64,000 bases of DNA from Anaerovibrio lipolyticus LB2005 (GCF_000621545.1 NZ_JHYA01000010.1:78193-142192); one strand, 5' to 3'; shown: positions 42,747 to 51,958, counted from the first letter of the stretch. The notes: a model not told the origin generated them from the letters alone. Numbers and translations: made by a program.

Positions 42747-44066
42747 CTAATTCATTATTTCTACATCTTCAATCATCACAGGCTTTTCTGCTCCCTGGAA
42801 AAGTTGGATGACGCTGCTGTCATCACCGTAGTATGCATTACAAATAGCGATGGAGCGGTTCAGGTCCGGGGTGTCATCAAAAATACCCCAGTCAGCTTTC
42901 TTGAAGTTTTCCACGATACCAGCATATCTGGTTGAAAGGTCTGGACGCATAGAATCTAAGGTAGCCGGTATTAGTGGATGCGGGCGCCATAGCAGCATTA
43001 CATCATCTGTTTTACCCTTAAAATAATCCAATACATTTTCTATTTTATCCAAAAGCTTTTCTTCTGACTTTAGCATTTCTCCCAAGCCGCTGCCGTACAT
43101 GATGACTTTTTTCCATGTACCATCGGCCTTCTTTATTTTGTGCAGCCATTCTTCTGGAACATTCTGATCCTCCAGCTTGGTATGGCGAACCTTGTCAAGC
43201 TTTGGAGAGCCCCAGCCCTTTATCTTCTGTTCCCAAATATGGCGGGTATTCTCTCCGTAAAGATTAACTAATGCTTGAATATATATTTTCCGCATTTTTT
43301 CTGACTGCTGAACTATAATATCCGCATTAACATACACCGGCATTCTGGCATGGGTTTCTGCCCACTTTGGTGTAGCTCCATTCTCATCGGACACAAAGTA
43401 AGGAATATATACCAGTTGGTCAGTACACTGCTTTAATTTATCACTGTAATATTCAGGTGCCACTGAAGTGACTAAATTATAACCATCATAGGGGTTATGA
43501 ATATATATTTGGTCGGGATGTACCGCCGCCAAATCCACATCTTGGTATTTCGTTATAGGCACATATTCAGGAAATTCATTTCCCTCCCAATGCCATTCTC
43601 TCGCAGTGCCATCAGGATTGCGGTCACAATAGGGTATTGGCATTACTATCGCGTCGCATTTCTCATCTTTATTTGCTTTCTCCCAAACGCTTTCGAGACT
43701 GTCCCACATAGAGGCTTTATAGGGCAGGAAATATACTAATTTCTTGCCAGCAGGCAGCTTTTCTTCAAGTATATTTCTTACCCGTACCAGCTTAGCCAGC
43801 ATCATATCAACAGGCATACGAAGAGGCTTGTCAACTTCATTAGCTAACCGTATTTTTTCGATATTGGCAACCAAATCTTCCAGAACAGCTATTAAATCTG
43901 CTCCCAGATTACCGTATTCCACCAGCAACTCACCAATACCAATCACCTCATCGGCCATGCTATCCAAAGCAATGTTAACATCACCAGCACTCAATAATGC
44001 CTTTGCTGCCAATGACAGATTATCAATTTTTCGTAATATACTATTTTTATTGCTTCCATGCGTCAT
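42747..44066 (-). CDS. CDP-glycerol glycerophosphotransferase-like transferase
   Basis: A 439-residue GT-B-like protein. The N-terminal 120 residues are helical; then KLVYFLPYKASMWDSLESVW, VPITKYQDVDLAAVHPDQIYIHNPYD, VYIPYFVSD, KVIMYGSGLGEML, MLLWRPHPLIPATLDSM and AICNAYYGDDSSVIQLFQ. The RPHPL and DDSSV blocks recall the TagF/TagB transferases that move polyol phosphate from CDP-glycerol. Its start overlaps the TagD-oxidoreductase stop as ATGA, so enzyme and donor synthesis are coupled. It probably adds a polyol phosphate to a glycan. Fold and family are moderate calls; a truncated copy lies at 36438. Confidence 0.68.
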   Translation of the reverse strand: MTHGSNKNSILRKIDNLSLAAKALLSAGDVNIALDSMADEVIGIGELLVEYGNLGADLIAVLEDLVANIEKIRLANEVDKPLRMPVDMMLAKLVRVRNILEEKLPAGKKLVYFLPYKASMWDSLESVWEKANKDEKCDAIVMPIPYCDRNPDGTAREWHWEGNEFPEYVPITKYQDVDLAAVHPDQIYIHNPYDGYNLVTSVAPEYYSDKLKQCTDQLVYIPYFVSDENGATPKWAETHARMPVYVNADIIVQQSEKMRKIYIQALVNLYGENTRHIWEQKIKGWGSPKLDKVRHTKLEDQNVPEEWLHKIKKADGTWKKVIMYGSGLGEMLKSEEKLLDKIENVLDYFKGKTDDVMLLWRPHPLIPATLDSMRPDLSTRYAGIVENFKKADWGIFDDTPDLNRSIAICNAYYGDDSSVIQLFQGAEKPVMIEDVEIMN

Positions 44067-45328
44067 ATTTCTCTTACCTTCTTTGCAGCCCAGTCTTCCA
44101 TAACCTTAGCTATAGCCACGGAAATATCCTCGCTGACATAGCTATTATTTATACCAGATTCAATAGCCTTACTAAAGGCTACCAATTCATATCTGATACC
44201 TTCGCCCTCCAACTGATAGAAAAACCTTTTATTTTTATTTTGATCCTCATACTTTATCTCAAAATAATCAGTTTTCCACCAAGGAGACGGCACGTAGATA
44301 TACCCTTGAGTACCAGTAATTACCATACTACCCTCGGATTTTGCCGCCTTCGCAATTTTCACCGATGCCACAGCTCCAGGATAGACAAAATCTATTTTGG
44401 TAAATCCATCAAAGTTTTTATCCTCATCAATGTACTTTGAAGCTATAAACTTATCAGTATAATCAGTCCCTAATATCTGAAATACAGGCAGAAGTGCCGT
44501 TGGTCCCCAAGCTGTAATACTGCTCCAAACACCTTTAAGTTTTTTGGAATCATAATTCCCCATCAAACTGGTACATGTGGCATCTACAGAAATAACCTTA
44601 CCAATAGCACCAGATTTTACAAGTAATAACAAACGATTATACGCTGTACCATAAGCCGTCTTTATGGCATCCATCAGCACCACATTTCTTTTATGGGCCA
44701 AATCAAATAATTCCACACATTGAGATTCATTCATGGTAAGAGGCGATTCGCAAAGTACATGTTTCCCTTCATTTATTGCTTTCTTAATCAACTCATAATG
44801 ACGTTCCGGCATGGATAGAAGATAAATAGCATCTTCCTTCTCCCAAGAATCTGAAGATAATACATCTACACCATTTACAAAGGTACTTTCTCTGGCAAAT
44901 TTGCTACCAATACCTTTATCTTCAATGATTTTTATAGCTATTTTCCTTTTATCCGAACGAACTTTAGAGCTGGAAACCCCCTCAGTCCGTGGCAAATATA
45001 CTACTCGACAGTATTCCTCCAGATAATCAAACTTCCCTACCCAGTCAGAACCTACGGTAAAAATATCTACACCATACCGGCGAATATCATCGATCTTCTG
45101 GCCCTCATATTCCTCTATGATAATTTCATCAGCCAGCCCCGTTGCACGTACCCCCTCAATCCGCTCCATAAGAGACTGCTGCACATTGATTTTGCCACGA
45201 CTTTTATCAAAGCTGTCAGCAGTTACTCCCACAATAAGATAATCTCCCAAAGCCTTAGCTCTCTCCAGAAGTCTCCTATGACCATAATGAAGCAAATCAT
45301 AGGTACCATAGGTTATAACCTTTACCAT
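44063..45328 (-). CDS. fusion of TagD-like cytidylyltransferase and Gfo/Idh/MocA oxidoreductase
   Basis: A 421-residue two-enzyme fusion. Residues 1 to about 130 are a glycerol-3-phosphate cytidylyltransferase-like domain: TYGTYDLLHYGHRRLLERA with the HxGH motif, VGSDWVGKFDYLEEYCRVVYLPRTEGVSSSKVR matching the RTEGISTT signature. Residues from about 140 are a Gfo/Idh-type oxidoreductase: EDAIYLLSMPERHYELIKKAINEGKHVLCESPLTM, VVLMDAIKTAYGTAYNRLL. Its glycine loop is weak (GIG only). One reading is reduction of a keto- or aldose-phosphate followed by CDP activation, as for CDP-ribitol. GGTGAG precedes ATG. The product likely feeds the transferase downstream or the LicD proteins. Confidence 0.85.
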   Translation of the reverse strand: MVKVITYGTYDLLHYGHRRLLERAKALGDYLIVGVTADSFDKSRGKINVQQSLMERIEGVRATGLADEIIIEEYEGQKIDDIRRYGVDIFTVGSDWVGKFDYLEEYCRVVYLPRTEGVSSSKVRSDKRKIAIKIIEDKGIGSKFARESTFVNGVDVLSSDSWEKEDAIYLLSMPERHYELIKKAINEGKHVLCESPLTMNESQCVELFDLAHKRNVVLMDAIKTAYGTAYNRLLLLVKSGAIGKVISVDATCTSLMGNYDSKKLKGVWSSITAWGPTALLPVFQILGTDYTDKFIASKYIDEDKNFDGFTKIDFVYPGAVASVKIAKAAKSEGSMVITGTQGYIYVPSPWWKTDYFEIKYEDQNKNKRFFYQLEGEGIRYELVAFSKAIESGINNSYVSEDISVAIAKVMEDWAAKKVREI

Positions 45329-45364
45329 CTATCTCACCTGCCTCTATTTTTAAAAGCCAATCTT

Positions 45365-46000
45365 TTATTTCCAACCTTTAATAAACTCAATAGCCCGCTG
45401 ATAATCCCCATAAGTATCAATATCACATGCTCTAACCTTAACCCCCGGAAGCGGGATATAAGGTTCCAATACATTAAACACATTCCCAGACGTGTATTGT
45501 ATTCTGTCCCGGTGCAGACAGCACGGCCCTGTCCATTCATAATCTCCATGTTCACGGGAGAAGCCAGTTACTTCCCCCTTCTCATTCAAGGACAGATACA
45601 CCGCATCCTCTGACCGCTTGTCGGCGTACGCAACCCATTCTCCTTCTTTTTCCAGAAGCATTTGCACATCGTCAGGATGAACCAACAAATCCCCATCATA
45701 TTCCAAGGCATATTCGTTACCATCCTTGGCCCCCAAATAGTAAGAAGTACCCGTCTTTGTATTGAAATAATCGTGATTGTAGACAAAAATGGCATCTGGG
45801 CGATATTTCCGCACTTCATCAATAACCCGGTTGGCCTCAAAGCCTACAACAATGCGAATATCTTCCACATCCTTGAATAAATCAAGCTGCCAATGAATAA
45901 GGGTCTTGCCATTGATATCTATAAGTGCCTTGGTGGTTCCCAACCCTAACCGTGAACCAATACCAGCACAAGTTATAACAACTGATTTAGCTGTCTGCAT
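45365..46000 (-). CDS. NTP-transferase family nucleotidyltransferase (LicC/PntC-like)
   Basis: A 211-residue sugar-nucleotidyltransferase-type enzyme: VVITCAGIGSRLGLGTTKALIDINGKTLIHW (NTP loop and Lys), EYDGDLLVHPDDVQML with the metal Asp and CDIDTYGDYQRAI at the end. Size and the TKAL form fit the cytidylyltransferases that activate phosphocholine, phosphonates or other small phospho-alcohols. GAGGTGGCATT precedes ATG. It overlaps the HAD gene by 28 bases and lies near two LicD genes, which use CDP-activated donors. A second, distinct cytidylyltransferase is the next gene, so two activated donors are likely. Confidence 0.8.
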   Translation of the reverse strand: MQTAKSVVITCAGIGSRLGLGTTKALIDINGKTLIHWQLDLFKDVEDIRIVVGFEANRVIDEVRKYRPDAIFVYNHDYFNTKTGTSYYLGAKDGNEYALEYDGDLLVHPDDVQMLLEKEGEWVAYADKRSEDAVYLSLNEKGEVTGFSREHGDYEWTGPCCLHRDRIQYTSGNVFNVLEPYIPLPGVKVRACDIDTYGDYQRAIEFIKGWK

Positions 46001-46572
46001 AATGCCACCTCATTTAAAACAAGATAATTGGCCACAGATATGGCACCTGGTGCAGGACTATGAGTAAGACCGGAAGCAATGGCCACATCAGCCATTCGCA
46101 TAGCTTCCACATCATTATTGCCATCACCAATAAATACCACCCGATGACCTTCATCCTTATATTTCCTGACAATATCTTCCTTCTTGAGAATCCTGGTTAG
46201 TTTTATGACATTGTCATTTTCCATCTGTCCTGAAGAACAAAAGCACTCACAGCCAATCTTCCCCGACAATTTCTCTATCCAGCAATCCAAATTACCTGTG
46301 GCAATACTACAGTTTTCCTTATGCTGCTGTATAAATTCGACTACCTTACTATAGGTTTCCACGCCACTCAACAGCTCATTTATTTCACTGGCTGGCAATT
46401 TACCCAATATATACACGCGTCTTATAAAGGACTCTATAAATGGCACCTGCCCAGCCACCGTTGCTTTGGTCAATTCATTTATTTGTTCTTCTACCTTGAA
46501 ATGACTGGCGATTAATGGCAGTGTTTCACATTTGGTAATCGTCCCATCCAAATCAAATATAAACTTCGTCAT
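45973..46572 (-). CDS. HAD-superfamily phosphatase, SerB-like
   Basis: A 199-residue HAD hydrolase of the phosphoserine-phosphatase group: FIFDLDGTITKCE (nucleophile Asp), ATGNLDCWIEKL (motif II), and VVFIGDGNNDVEAMRMADVAIA (motif IV). ATG 46572 is chosen over 46578 for spacing from GGAGAG. It overlaps the methyltransferase end upstream and the nucleotidyltransferase downstream, so it belongs to the same pathway. It probably removes a phosphate from a small intermediate, such as a polyol or amino alcohol phosphate; alternatively it makes serine available as a decoration. Confidence 0.82.
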   Translation of the reverse strand: MTKFIFDLDGTITKCETLPLIASHFKVEEQINELTKATVAGQVPFIESFIRRVYILGKLPASEINELLSGVETYSKVVEFIQQHKENCSIATGNLDCWIEKLSGKIGCECFCSSGQMENDNVIKLTRILKKEDIVRKYKDEGHRVVFIGDGNNDVEAMRMADVAIASGLTHSPAPGAISVANYLVLNEVALCRQLNQLL

Positions 46573-46574
46573 AA

Positions 46575-47315
46575 TCATCTCTCCAATATGAAATAGTACT
46601 GTGACGTTTCTTTGCGATTATTCAATGAATCATCAAATAAAAAGGCCTCTTCCTTGACCCTAAACCCTTGCTTAAGTAAGCTCTTATTCAAGCAATCCAT
46701 TATTTCATCCCTAGTTCTGTATATGGCATTATAGGTATCATCCAATTCCTCAGAAAAATGTTCCTTTAATGTTAAACGTTCTTCAAGACCAATTGGTTCC
46801 CTTATTACAACGATACCCTTGTCTTCCACCGCTTGACCAATTCCTGCAAAAACGCTGTCCACATCCTGGTCATTAAGGTATACTAATGCACCTATCAAGA
46901 GGACACGATTGAACTTATCCTCCCAGTTATTCTTTGCCAAACAATCAGATATTTCATTACTTTTACCAGTATAAAAATGTCTGTTTTTCTTATCCTTGTT
47001 CAACTCCCTGGCCTTAAGGATAAAGTCCTCGCAAAAATCAATACCACAATACTTATCAATATCCATGGTAATAGCATCAGACCAGCGACCAATACCACAG
47101 GCAATATCCAGTACCTTGGATTTGTTATCCAATTTCAACAATGGTAATAACTTCTCTACTTCCTTGGCATTACGCTGCTTCACCAGCTCCGGATGATTAT
47201 CCTGATACATGGTCACAGAATAAGGATTGTCCTTATTATATTTTCCTGCCCGATTATTGAAAAATGCCTGGGTAGCATCATAATTAATCTCTTCATGACC
47301 ACCTTTTAACCGCAT
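46575..47315 (-). CDS. class I SAM-dependent methyltransferase
   Basis: A 246-residue methyltransferase: VLDIACGIGRWSDAI (motif I, about 66-80), CGIDFCEDFILKA, FNRVLLIGALVYLND, GIVVIREPIGLEERLTL. The N-terminus NNRAGKYNKDNPYSVTMYQDN is typical of a family found beside nucleotidyltransferases in glycan clusters. AAGGTGGAGAAGAAC precedes ATG. Its location in the CDP-donor block suggests methylation of a small amine or alcohol (for example on an ethanolamine-like group) or of the sugar. Substrate unproven. Confidence 0.85.
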   Translation of the reverse strand: MRLKGGHEEINYDATQAFFNNRAGKYNKDNPYSVTMYQDNHPELVKQRNAKEVEKLLPLLKLDNKSKVLDIACGIGRWSDAITMDIDKYCGIDFCEDFILKARELNKDKKNRHFYTGKSNEISDCLAKNNWEDKFNRVLLIGALVYLNDQDVDSVFAGIGQAVEDKGIVVIREPIGLEERLTLKEHFSEELDDTYNAIYRTRDEIMDCLNKSLLKQGFRVKEEAFLFDDSLNNRKETSQYYFILER

Positions 47316-47344
47316 AGTTCTTCTCCACCTTTATTTTTGAAATA

Positions 47345-48244
47345 TTATCTTTCTGCTTCTTTTAAAACATGATTTATCTGCGCCTGTATGTCCGTATAAC
47401 TGATATCAGCACTCATATATTGAACTTCATGAAATGATTTGGACCGAACAAATTTCCGCCAATCACCAAACTCAGCCTCCAGCACCTTTTCATATTCTAT
47501 TGGTACCGGCACCTTAATCCCCTCAAAAGGCAAATAGGTTATATCACGATAATACTCAGCTTTGAGATTTCCCTTAATTCCCATTATTTTACTGAATTGA
47601 TAGCCTACATTTGCAGACTCCCCAAAATGATTGGCACAAAATTTTTCATATTCCTGAAATTTATCTACTGGAGGCAACATAATAAATTGTTTGATAAACT
47701 CATTGGATGGCTTACATTGCAGTCCCTTTTCCATTTCCTGCAATAATCCATTAGGATTCATAATAGCTCCAATAAGGCTTTGGCGAATATCCCATATTTC
47801 TCCACAGCGTTGTGAACCATCCGAAATATCATCCAATGGCCAAATATCAATAAATATGCCTTGATGATGTTTCCCTTCAACCTGCTCAATGGCCGCCGTA
47901 TTTAGGTTCATTACTTTCCCAATAGTGAATATTTCCCCGCTGTTATAGGCCGTTAATAAAGCAAAGGGACTTTTAAGTTCTTGCGATACCACCTGCTTAA
48001 ACCGCTCGTAATCCGGCCTCAACATAGAAATATCAATATCATCATCCCAGGGAATAAAGCCTTGGTGGCGGGCCGCCCCAATAAGAGTGCCACCCTCCGC
48101 AAAATACTTTATGGAATATTTACGACAAATCCTATCAATTTCCCCTAATAATTCCATCAGTTTATTCCATACTTTTTTACGGTCACTGGTCACTAAAAAA
48201 CCATCCCTGATTTCATCTTTACCAATGTTATGTATAAAATCCAT
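47345..48244 (-). CDS. LicD family phosphotransferase
   Basis: A 299-residue LicD protein: EIDRICRKYSIKYFAEGGTLIGAARHQGFIPWDDDIDISM holds the family metal motif DDDID; HHQGIFIDIWPLDDI and FGDWRKFV follow. The start is ATG 48244 with GAGGATTGATAAT upstream; the frame to 48295 would overlap the previous gene. It is 4 bases from a second LicD gene, a paralogue with the same KDEIR-GFLVT start. Two adjacent LicD proteins suggest two attachment sites or two donors on the glycan. Confidence 0.88.
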   Translation of the reverse strand: MDFIHNIGKDEIRDGFLVTSDRKKVWNKLMELLGEIDRICRKYSIKYFAEGGTLIGAARHQGFIPWDDDIDISMLRPDYERFKQVVSQELKSPFALLTAYNSGEIFTIGKVMNLNTAAIEQVEGKHHQGIFIDIWPLDDISDGSQRCGEIWDIRQSLIGAIMNPNGLLQEMEKGLQCKPSNEFIKQFIMLPPVDKFQEYEKFCANHFGESANVGYQFSKIMGIKGNLKAEYYRDITYLPFEGIKVPVPIEYEKVLEAEFGDWRKFVRSKSFHEVQYMSADISYTDIQAQINHVLKEAER

Positions 48245-48248
48245 ATTA

Positions 48249-49172
48249 TCAATCCTCAAAATGCCAAAGATAATCGCCACATTGCAATAAATCACGATTA
48301 ATATCCCTCATCATCACTTTGTAAGGAATATCTACGCTCATAAGCACACCTTCATGCTCAGTCGGGATATGCTTTGGTATTCGCCACTGGCCATAAATCT
48401 GTGTCAAAAACTCATCATAGCCCGCCGGCACTGGAACCCGCACCTGCTCAAAATCCATATATAAAATATTTTGCAAGCATTCTTTTGCCACAGGCTTTGA
48501 ACGGTTGCACCAATATGACATTTGAAATGCCACCTTTGCTGACTCATCAAAATGCTTGGTACAAAACTCTTCATAAATGCTCATCCGTTCAGCCAAATCC
48601 ATCTGTAAAATCCGTTCCAGCGTACTGCGAGATACCCGTGTTGTCCCCCCACCTTTCAATCCATCAATCACCTGTTGAGGAGTAATAACACTCATCCACA
48701 GTTCTCGCAATACCCCGTCCAGTATATCAGCTCGTTCTGTCCCGTCCGGCACTATATCCATTGGTAAAATATCCACAAAAATCCCTTGATGAATATTGGA
48801 ATTCCACTCCTCTATGGCAGAAGTACTATCGTCCATTATCTTGGACCAGTTCATAATACGACCATCAGTATAGGTATTCTGCAAAAAATATGGACTGTTA
48901 ATCTCCTGCGCAGCCACTTGTACAAACCTCATATAATCTGGTCGCATCATGGCCACATCAATATCATCATCCCAAGGCACAAATCCCTTGTGACGCACTG
49001 CCCCAATCATCGTACCAAATATAACAAAATAAGGAATATCATACTTTTGGCAAATTCTATCTATTTCTAGCAACAGTTCTATTTCTTTGTTCCAATTTTT
49101 CTTCCTGTCAGTGGTCACCAAGAAACCACTTCTGATTTCATCTTTGTCTATATCTTTAACGTATGTCTTCAT
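48249..49172 (-). CDS. LicD family phosphotransferase
   Basis: A 307-residue paralogue of the gene at 47345. EIDRICQKYDIPYFVIFGTMIGAVRHKGFVPWDDDIDVAMM is the LicD core, with NIHQGIFVDILPMDIV and IYGQWRIP later. It starts one base after the heptosyltransferase stop codon region and is clearly in the same operon. Probably uses the CDP-activated product of the nearby cytidylyltransferases. Confidence 0.88.
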   Translation of the reverse strand: MKTYVKDIDKDEIRSGFLVTTDRKKNWNKEIELLLEIDRICQKYDIPYFVIFGTMIGAVRHKGFVPWDDDIDVAMMRPDYMRFVQVAAQEINSPYFLQNTYTDGRIMNWSKIMDDSTSAIEEWNSNIHQGIFVDILPMDIVPDGTERADILDGVLRELWMSVITPQQVIDGLKGGGTTRVSRSTLERILQMDLAERMSIYEEFCTKHFDESAKVAFQMSYWCNRSKPVAKECLQNILYMDFEQVRVPVPAGYDEFLTQIYGQWRIPKHIPTEHEGVLMSVDIPYKVMMRDINRDLLQCGDYLWHFED

Positions 49173-49173
49173 A

Positions 49174-50379
49174 TTACAATCCCTTATCCTCTATTAACCT
49201 GTCAACAGCCTGCACCACCTGTAACGGTGTAATTGACTTGCTGCACTCAAATTCTCTGTCTGTCCCCTTATGGTATGGGCAAATATCCTTCCAATTAACC
49301 CGTATATCGTTATAACAACCATGGCACACCAGCTGATTAGTCACCCGATATGGTGTTTCAAACTCCCCCATAGGTAAGCTAAACCCACTAATAAGCACTA
49401 CCGGAATGCCACAGGCATTAGCCAACCAAGAAAGACCACTGCCTAAGCCGATAAAGAAATCCGCATAAGCCAGGAGATTTACTCGTTCCATTAATGGACG
49501 CATACCTGTAAAATCCTCGGCCCCTGCTGGCATAGATATTTCAATACCATTCTCTATGACGGTATGTCCACCATCAATACAAAGTACCCGATAGCCAAGA
49601 CTCTTTAAATATTCCACCACAATATCCCAACCATCAGGATACAACCACCGCTTCATTATTCCGGAGGCCTGAACCCCTATGCACACGTATTTTTCCTTTA
49701 TTTCTCTTGGAGCCGTTGGATAATAATGAATTTCAGGAGCCTTTTCGTAAAGTCCTAATATTACCTGGGCTGATTTATAAGGGGGCCAATGACGGGAATC
49801 ATCGGGTATAAGGTATGGTGGTAAATCAAAAACTGCCAAACAAAATGAAGCATAACAACCAGAAGGTATCTTTTCCTGTATGGTTATCCCCGACATATAT
49901 TCCTTGCACAAATCCTTAAAGCTATTAGGTGGATATAAAGTAATATTGGCGTTATACTCTGCCTTTAAAGCGTTTATATAAGGCAAAACCGAAATTGTAT
50001 CTCCCAATACTCCATCTACCATGAAAATGTAGATATCCTTATTATGTAAATCCATCAAATGCTCAAAAACCTTTTTTCCGTCCAGCCAAGCCTCCACATA
50101 CCAATGAATATAATACTTTTCCAATGACACTAATATTTGCTCTGAAATATCCCCGTCAAAGCCTACCATACCTGTATCAAAATCAGAAATTTTGATATGC
50201 CAGTTACCTGCCGGAACCTCGACTCTAGCACCACCATTAAAGTCTATATACAAGCCTTCTATTCCCGTTTGCAACTTAACATCACCGACAGCCTGCTCAA
50301 AATTCAGGAGTCTGTTTACTTGCTCCGGCTCTATTTCATCTTTTCTTATGGAAAAATAAAATATGGGATACTTGTGCAT
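49174..50379 (-). CDS. autotransporter-heptosyltransferase (BAHT/TibC-like) glycosyltransferase
   Basis: A 401-residue protein. It begins with a beta-rich N-terminal part (GLYIDFNGGARVEVP, WHIKISDFDTG) and has a GT9-like GT-B core: FMVDGVLGDTISVLPYINALK, YVCIGVQASGIMKRW, RVNLLAYADFFIGLGSGLSWLANACGIPVVLI. Near the C-terminus four cysteines (352, 355, 367, 379; spacing C-x2-C-x11-C-x11-C) fit the iron-finger of TibC-type heptosyltransferases. Those enzymes add heptose from ADP-heptose directly to Ser/Thr of autotransporters as dodecamers. Start ATG 50379 has AGAGG upstream. Here the likely acceptor is flagellin, which would be an unusual target. Confidence 0.82.
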   Translation of the reverse strand: MHKYPIFYFSIRKDEIEPEQVNRLLNFEQAVGDVKLQTGIEGLYIDFNGGARVEVPAGNWHIKISDFDTGMVGFDGDISEQILVSLEKYYIHWYVEAWLDGKKVFEHLMDLHNKDIYIFMVDGVLGDTISVLPYINALKAEYNANITLYPPNSFKDLCKEYMSGITIQEKIPSGCYASFCLAVFDLPPYLIPDDSRHWPPYKSAQVILGLYEKAPEIHYYPTAPREIKEKYVCIGVQASGIMKRWLYPDGWDIVVEYLKSLGYRVLCIDGGHTVIENGIEISMPAGAEDFTGMRPLMERVNLLAYADFFIGLGSGLSWLANACGIPVVLISGFSLPMGEFETPYRVTNQLVCHGCYNDIRVNWKDICPYHKGTDREFECSKSITPLQVVQAVDRLIEDKGL

Positions 50380-50394
50380 ATAAAAACCTCTTTC

Positions 50395-50423
50395 TTGCCT
50401 TTTCCACAAGGCGCTAGTAAGAT
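50395..50423 (+). promoter_or_regulatory. candidate sigma-A promoter for plus-strand gene
   Basis: TTGCCT, 17 bases, TAAGAT, about 36 bases before the ATG at 50459. Four of six matches in each hexamer. It lies in the 79-base gap between divergent genes. Confidence 0.4.
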
Positions 50424-50458
50424 TAAATTAACAGATTTTTTACAAAGGAGATAATATA

Positions 50459-51958
50459 ATGAGCAGAAAAATTGCTTTATTTGGTTTGGGAAATGAACTT
50501 CATATTGATAACTGGTCACAGGAAACCATTGTTGCCGTTGGTGCCCTGCTGGATAACAATACTCCCAAATCTGTTGAAATAAACGGTCAAGAAATACCAG
50601 TGGTAAATGTAAACCTACTACGGCAGATGGAATTTGACTTTGTTATAATCACAGAGTCTACCCAGTTTAATAAAATATACATCACCTGTGCACAAGCCCA
50701 GATTCCCCAATTTAAAATTATTTCCTATGATACTTATATTCATCATGTACGCAATAAGGTTGAATATAATGTGGATGATGAGCAATCTATTCTAGAAATA
50801 GTAAAAGACAAGGCTATACATCGTATCCTTGATATGGACTTGTATTTTGCTGATGGTGTAAGTACCACCCGTAACCGCTGCAATTATGCGGAGCTGAATA
50901 ACTATGGTCTATCCATCCCGAACGACTTGGAGCTCATAGGTATCAGTGACAAAAAATACTGGCCCATATGGGATAATATCTATGACCGGATATATCACAA
51001 GTTGGACAGTATCTTGTTACAACACTTTGATTTGCTGCTTATAATGAAAATACGCCCGTTAGAAGAATATATTCAGCTTATTAATACCACCTACGGCTCA
51101 TGGAAATACGCCCTTATTCAAGTGGAAAAGGCTTCTACTGATGAGGCCTCCCTAAAAAATCTCGACTATCAAGGGTTAAATCTTAATGCCACATGGATAA
51201 CAGCCCAAAATACATCCTGGCTACTTCTGGAATATGATAAGCAGGACACTGAGCTCTATGTTATCTGCCATAAGCCTTATGAACTGCCAAAGCTGCCACC
51301 TATTTATCACCCTATTCATGCAGGAAAAAACGGCTCAAAAGGCTTTGGACTTCCCGGAGATGATACAGGTGAAAACATTTCCTTTATCAATCCATATATC
51401 AATGAGCTTACAGCCATATATTGGATGTGGAAAAATACCAATTCAGAAATCATCGGCACGGCCCACTATCGCCGCTACTTCGTAAATGAACAGGCTGACA
51501 GCTATATTTCGGATAGTCACAGCTTCATTGATGAAAAAACAATTCATCAGATGCTGTGTAACCATGACATAATACTACGTCGCAGTATACCTTATGGAAA
51601 TACAGAGGACTGCTTCAGAAAATTCATGGGCTATGACTTCTATGAAACTGCCAAAACCATTTTCCAACAGGTCATAAAGGATATTGAACCAGAGTATGAA
51701 GAAGCATTCCTCTTTGCCCTATCACGGCACAACTCTGGCCATGCCTTTAATATGTTCATCACCCGTCGCCATGTATTTAACGCCTATTGCAGCTGGCTTT
51801 TCCCGATAGTATTGGAAGCAGCCAACCGCATTGACTTCACCCAATTACCAAATCCACCTCATAGCCGAATTATAGGCTTTATGGGGGAAGCCCTGCTGAT
51901 GCCATGGCTCATGAAACAACGGCTCCGCATCAAGGAATTACCTGTAGTGGAGTTATAA
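50459..51958 (+). CDS. Rossmann-like module fused to DUF4422 glycosyltransferase
   Basis: A 499-residue protein and the only gene on the plus strand. The first 95 residues are the same module as in the 8-22 kb genes (KIALFGLGNELH, VGALLDNNTPKSV, GQEIPVVN, FDFVIITES). Residues from about 260 are DUF4422, a glycosyltransferase-like domain: LYVICHKPYELPKLPPIYHPIHAG, INELTAIYWMWKNTNSEIIGTAHYRRYF, GYDFYETAK. GGAGAT precedes ATG. It converges with the gene at 51953, overlapping 6 bases tail to tail. Separate promoter and orientation suggest expression outside the flagellar regulon or a later insertion. Confidence 0.85.
   Translation: MSRKIALFGLGNELHIDNWSQETIVAVGALLDNNTPKSVEINGQEIPVVNVNLLRQMEFDFVIITESTQFNKIYITCAQAQIPQFKIISYDTYIHHVRNKVEYNVDDEQSILEIVKDKAIHRILDMDLYFADGVSTTRNRCNYAELNNYGLSIPNDLELIGISDKKYWPIWDNIYDRIYHKLDSILLQHFDLLLIMKIRPLEEYIQLINTTYGSWKYALIQVEKASTDEASLKNLDYQGLNLNATWITAQNTSWLLLEYDKQDTELYVICHKPYELPKLPPIYHPIHAGKNGSKGFGLPGDDTGENISFINPYINELTAIYWMWKNTNSEIIGTAHYRRYFVNEQADSYISDSHSFIDEKTIHQMLCNHDIILRRSIPYGNTEDCFRKFMGYDFYETAKTIFQQVIKDIEPEYEEAFLFALSRHNSGHAFNMFITRRHVFNAYCSWLFPIVLEAANRIDFTQLPNPPHSRIIGFMGEALLMPWLMKQRLRIKELPVVEL

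Noticed and set aside
42747..45328. Classical wall teichoic acid operon
   Set aside because: There is a TagD-like domain and a TagF-like protein, but no TagO, TagA, TagB or TagGH, and the context is flagellin glycosylation.
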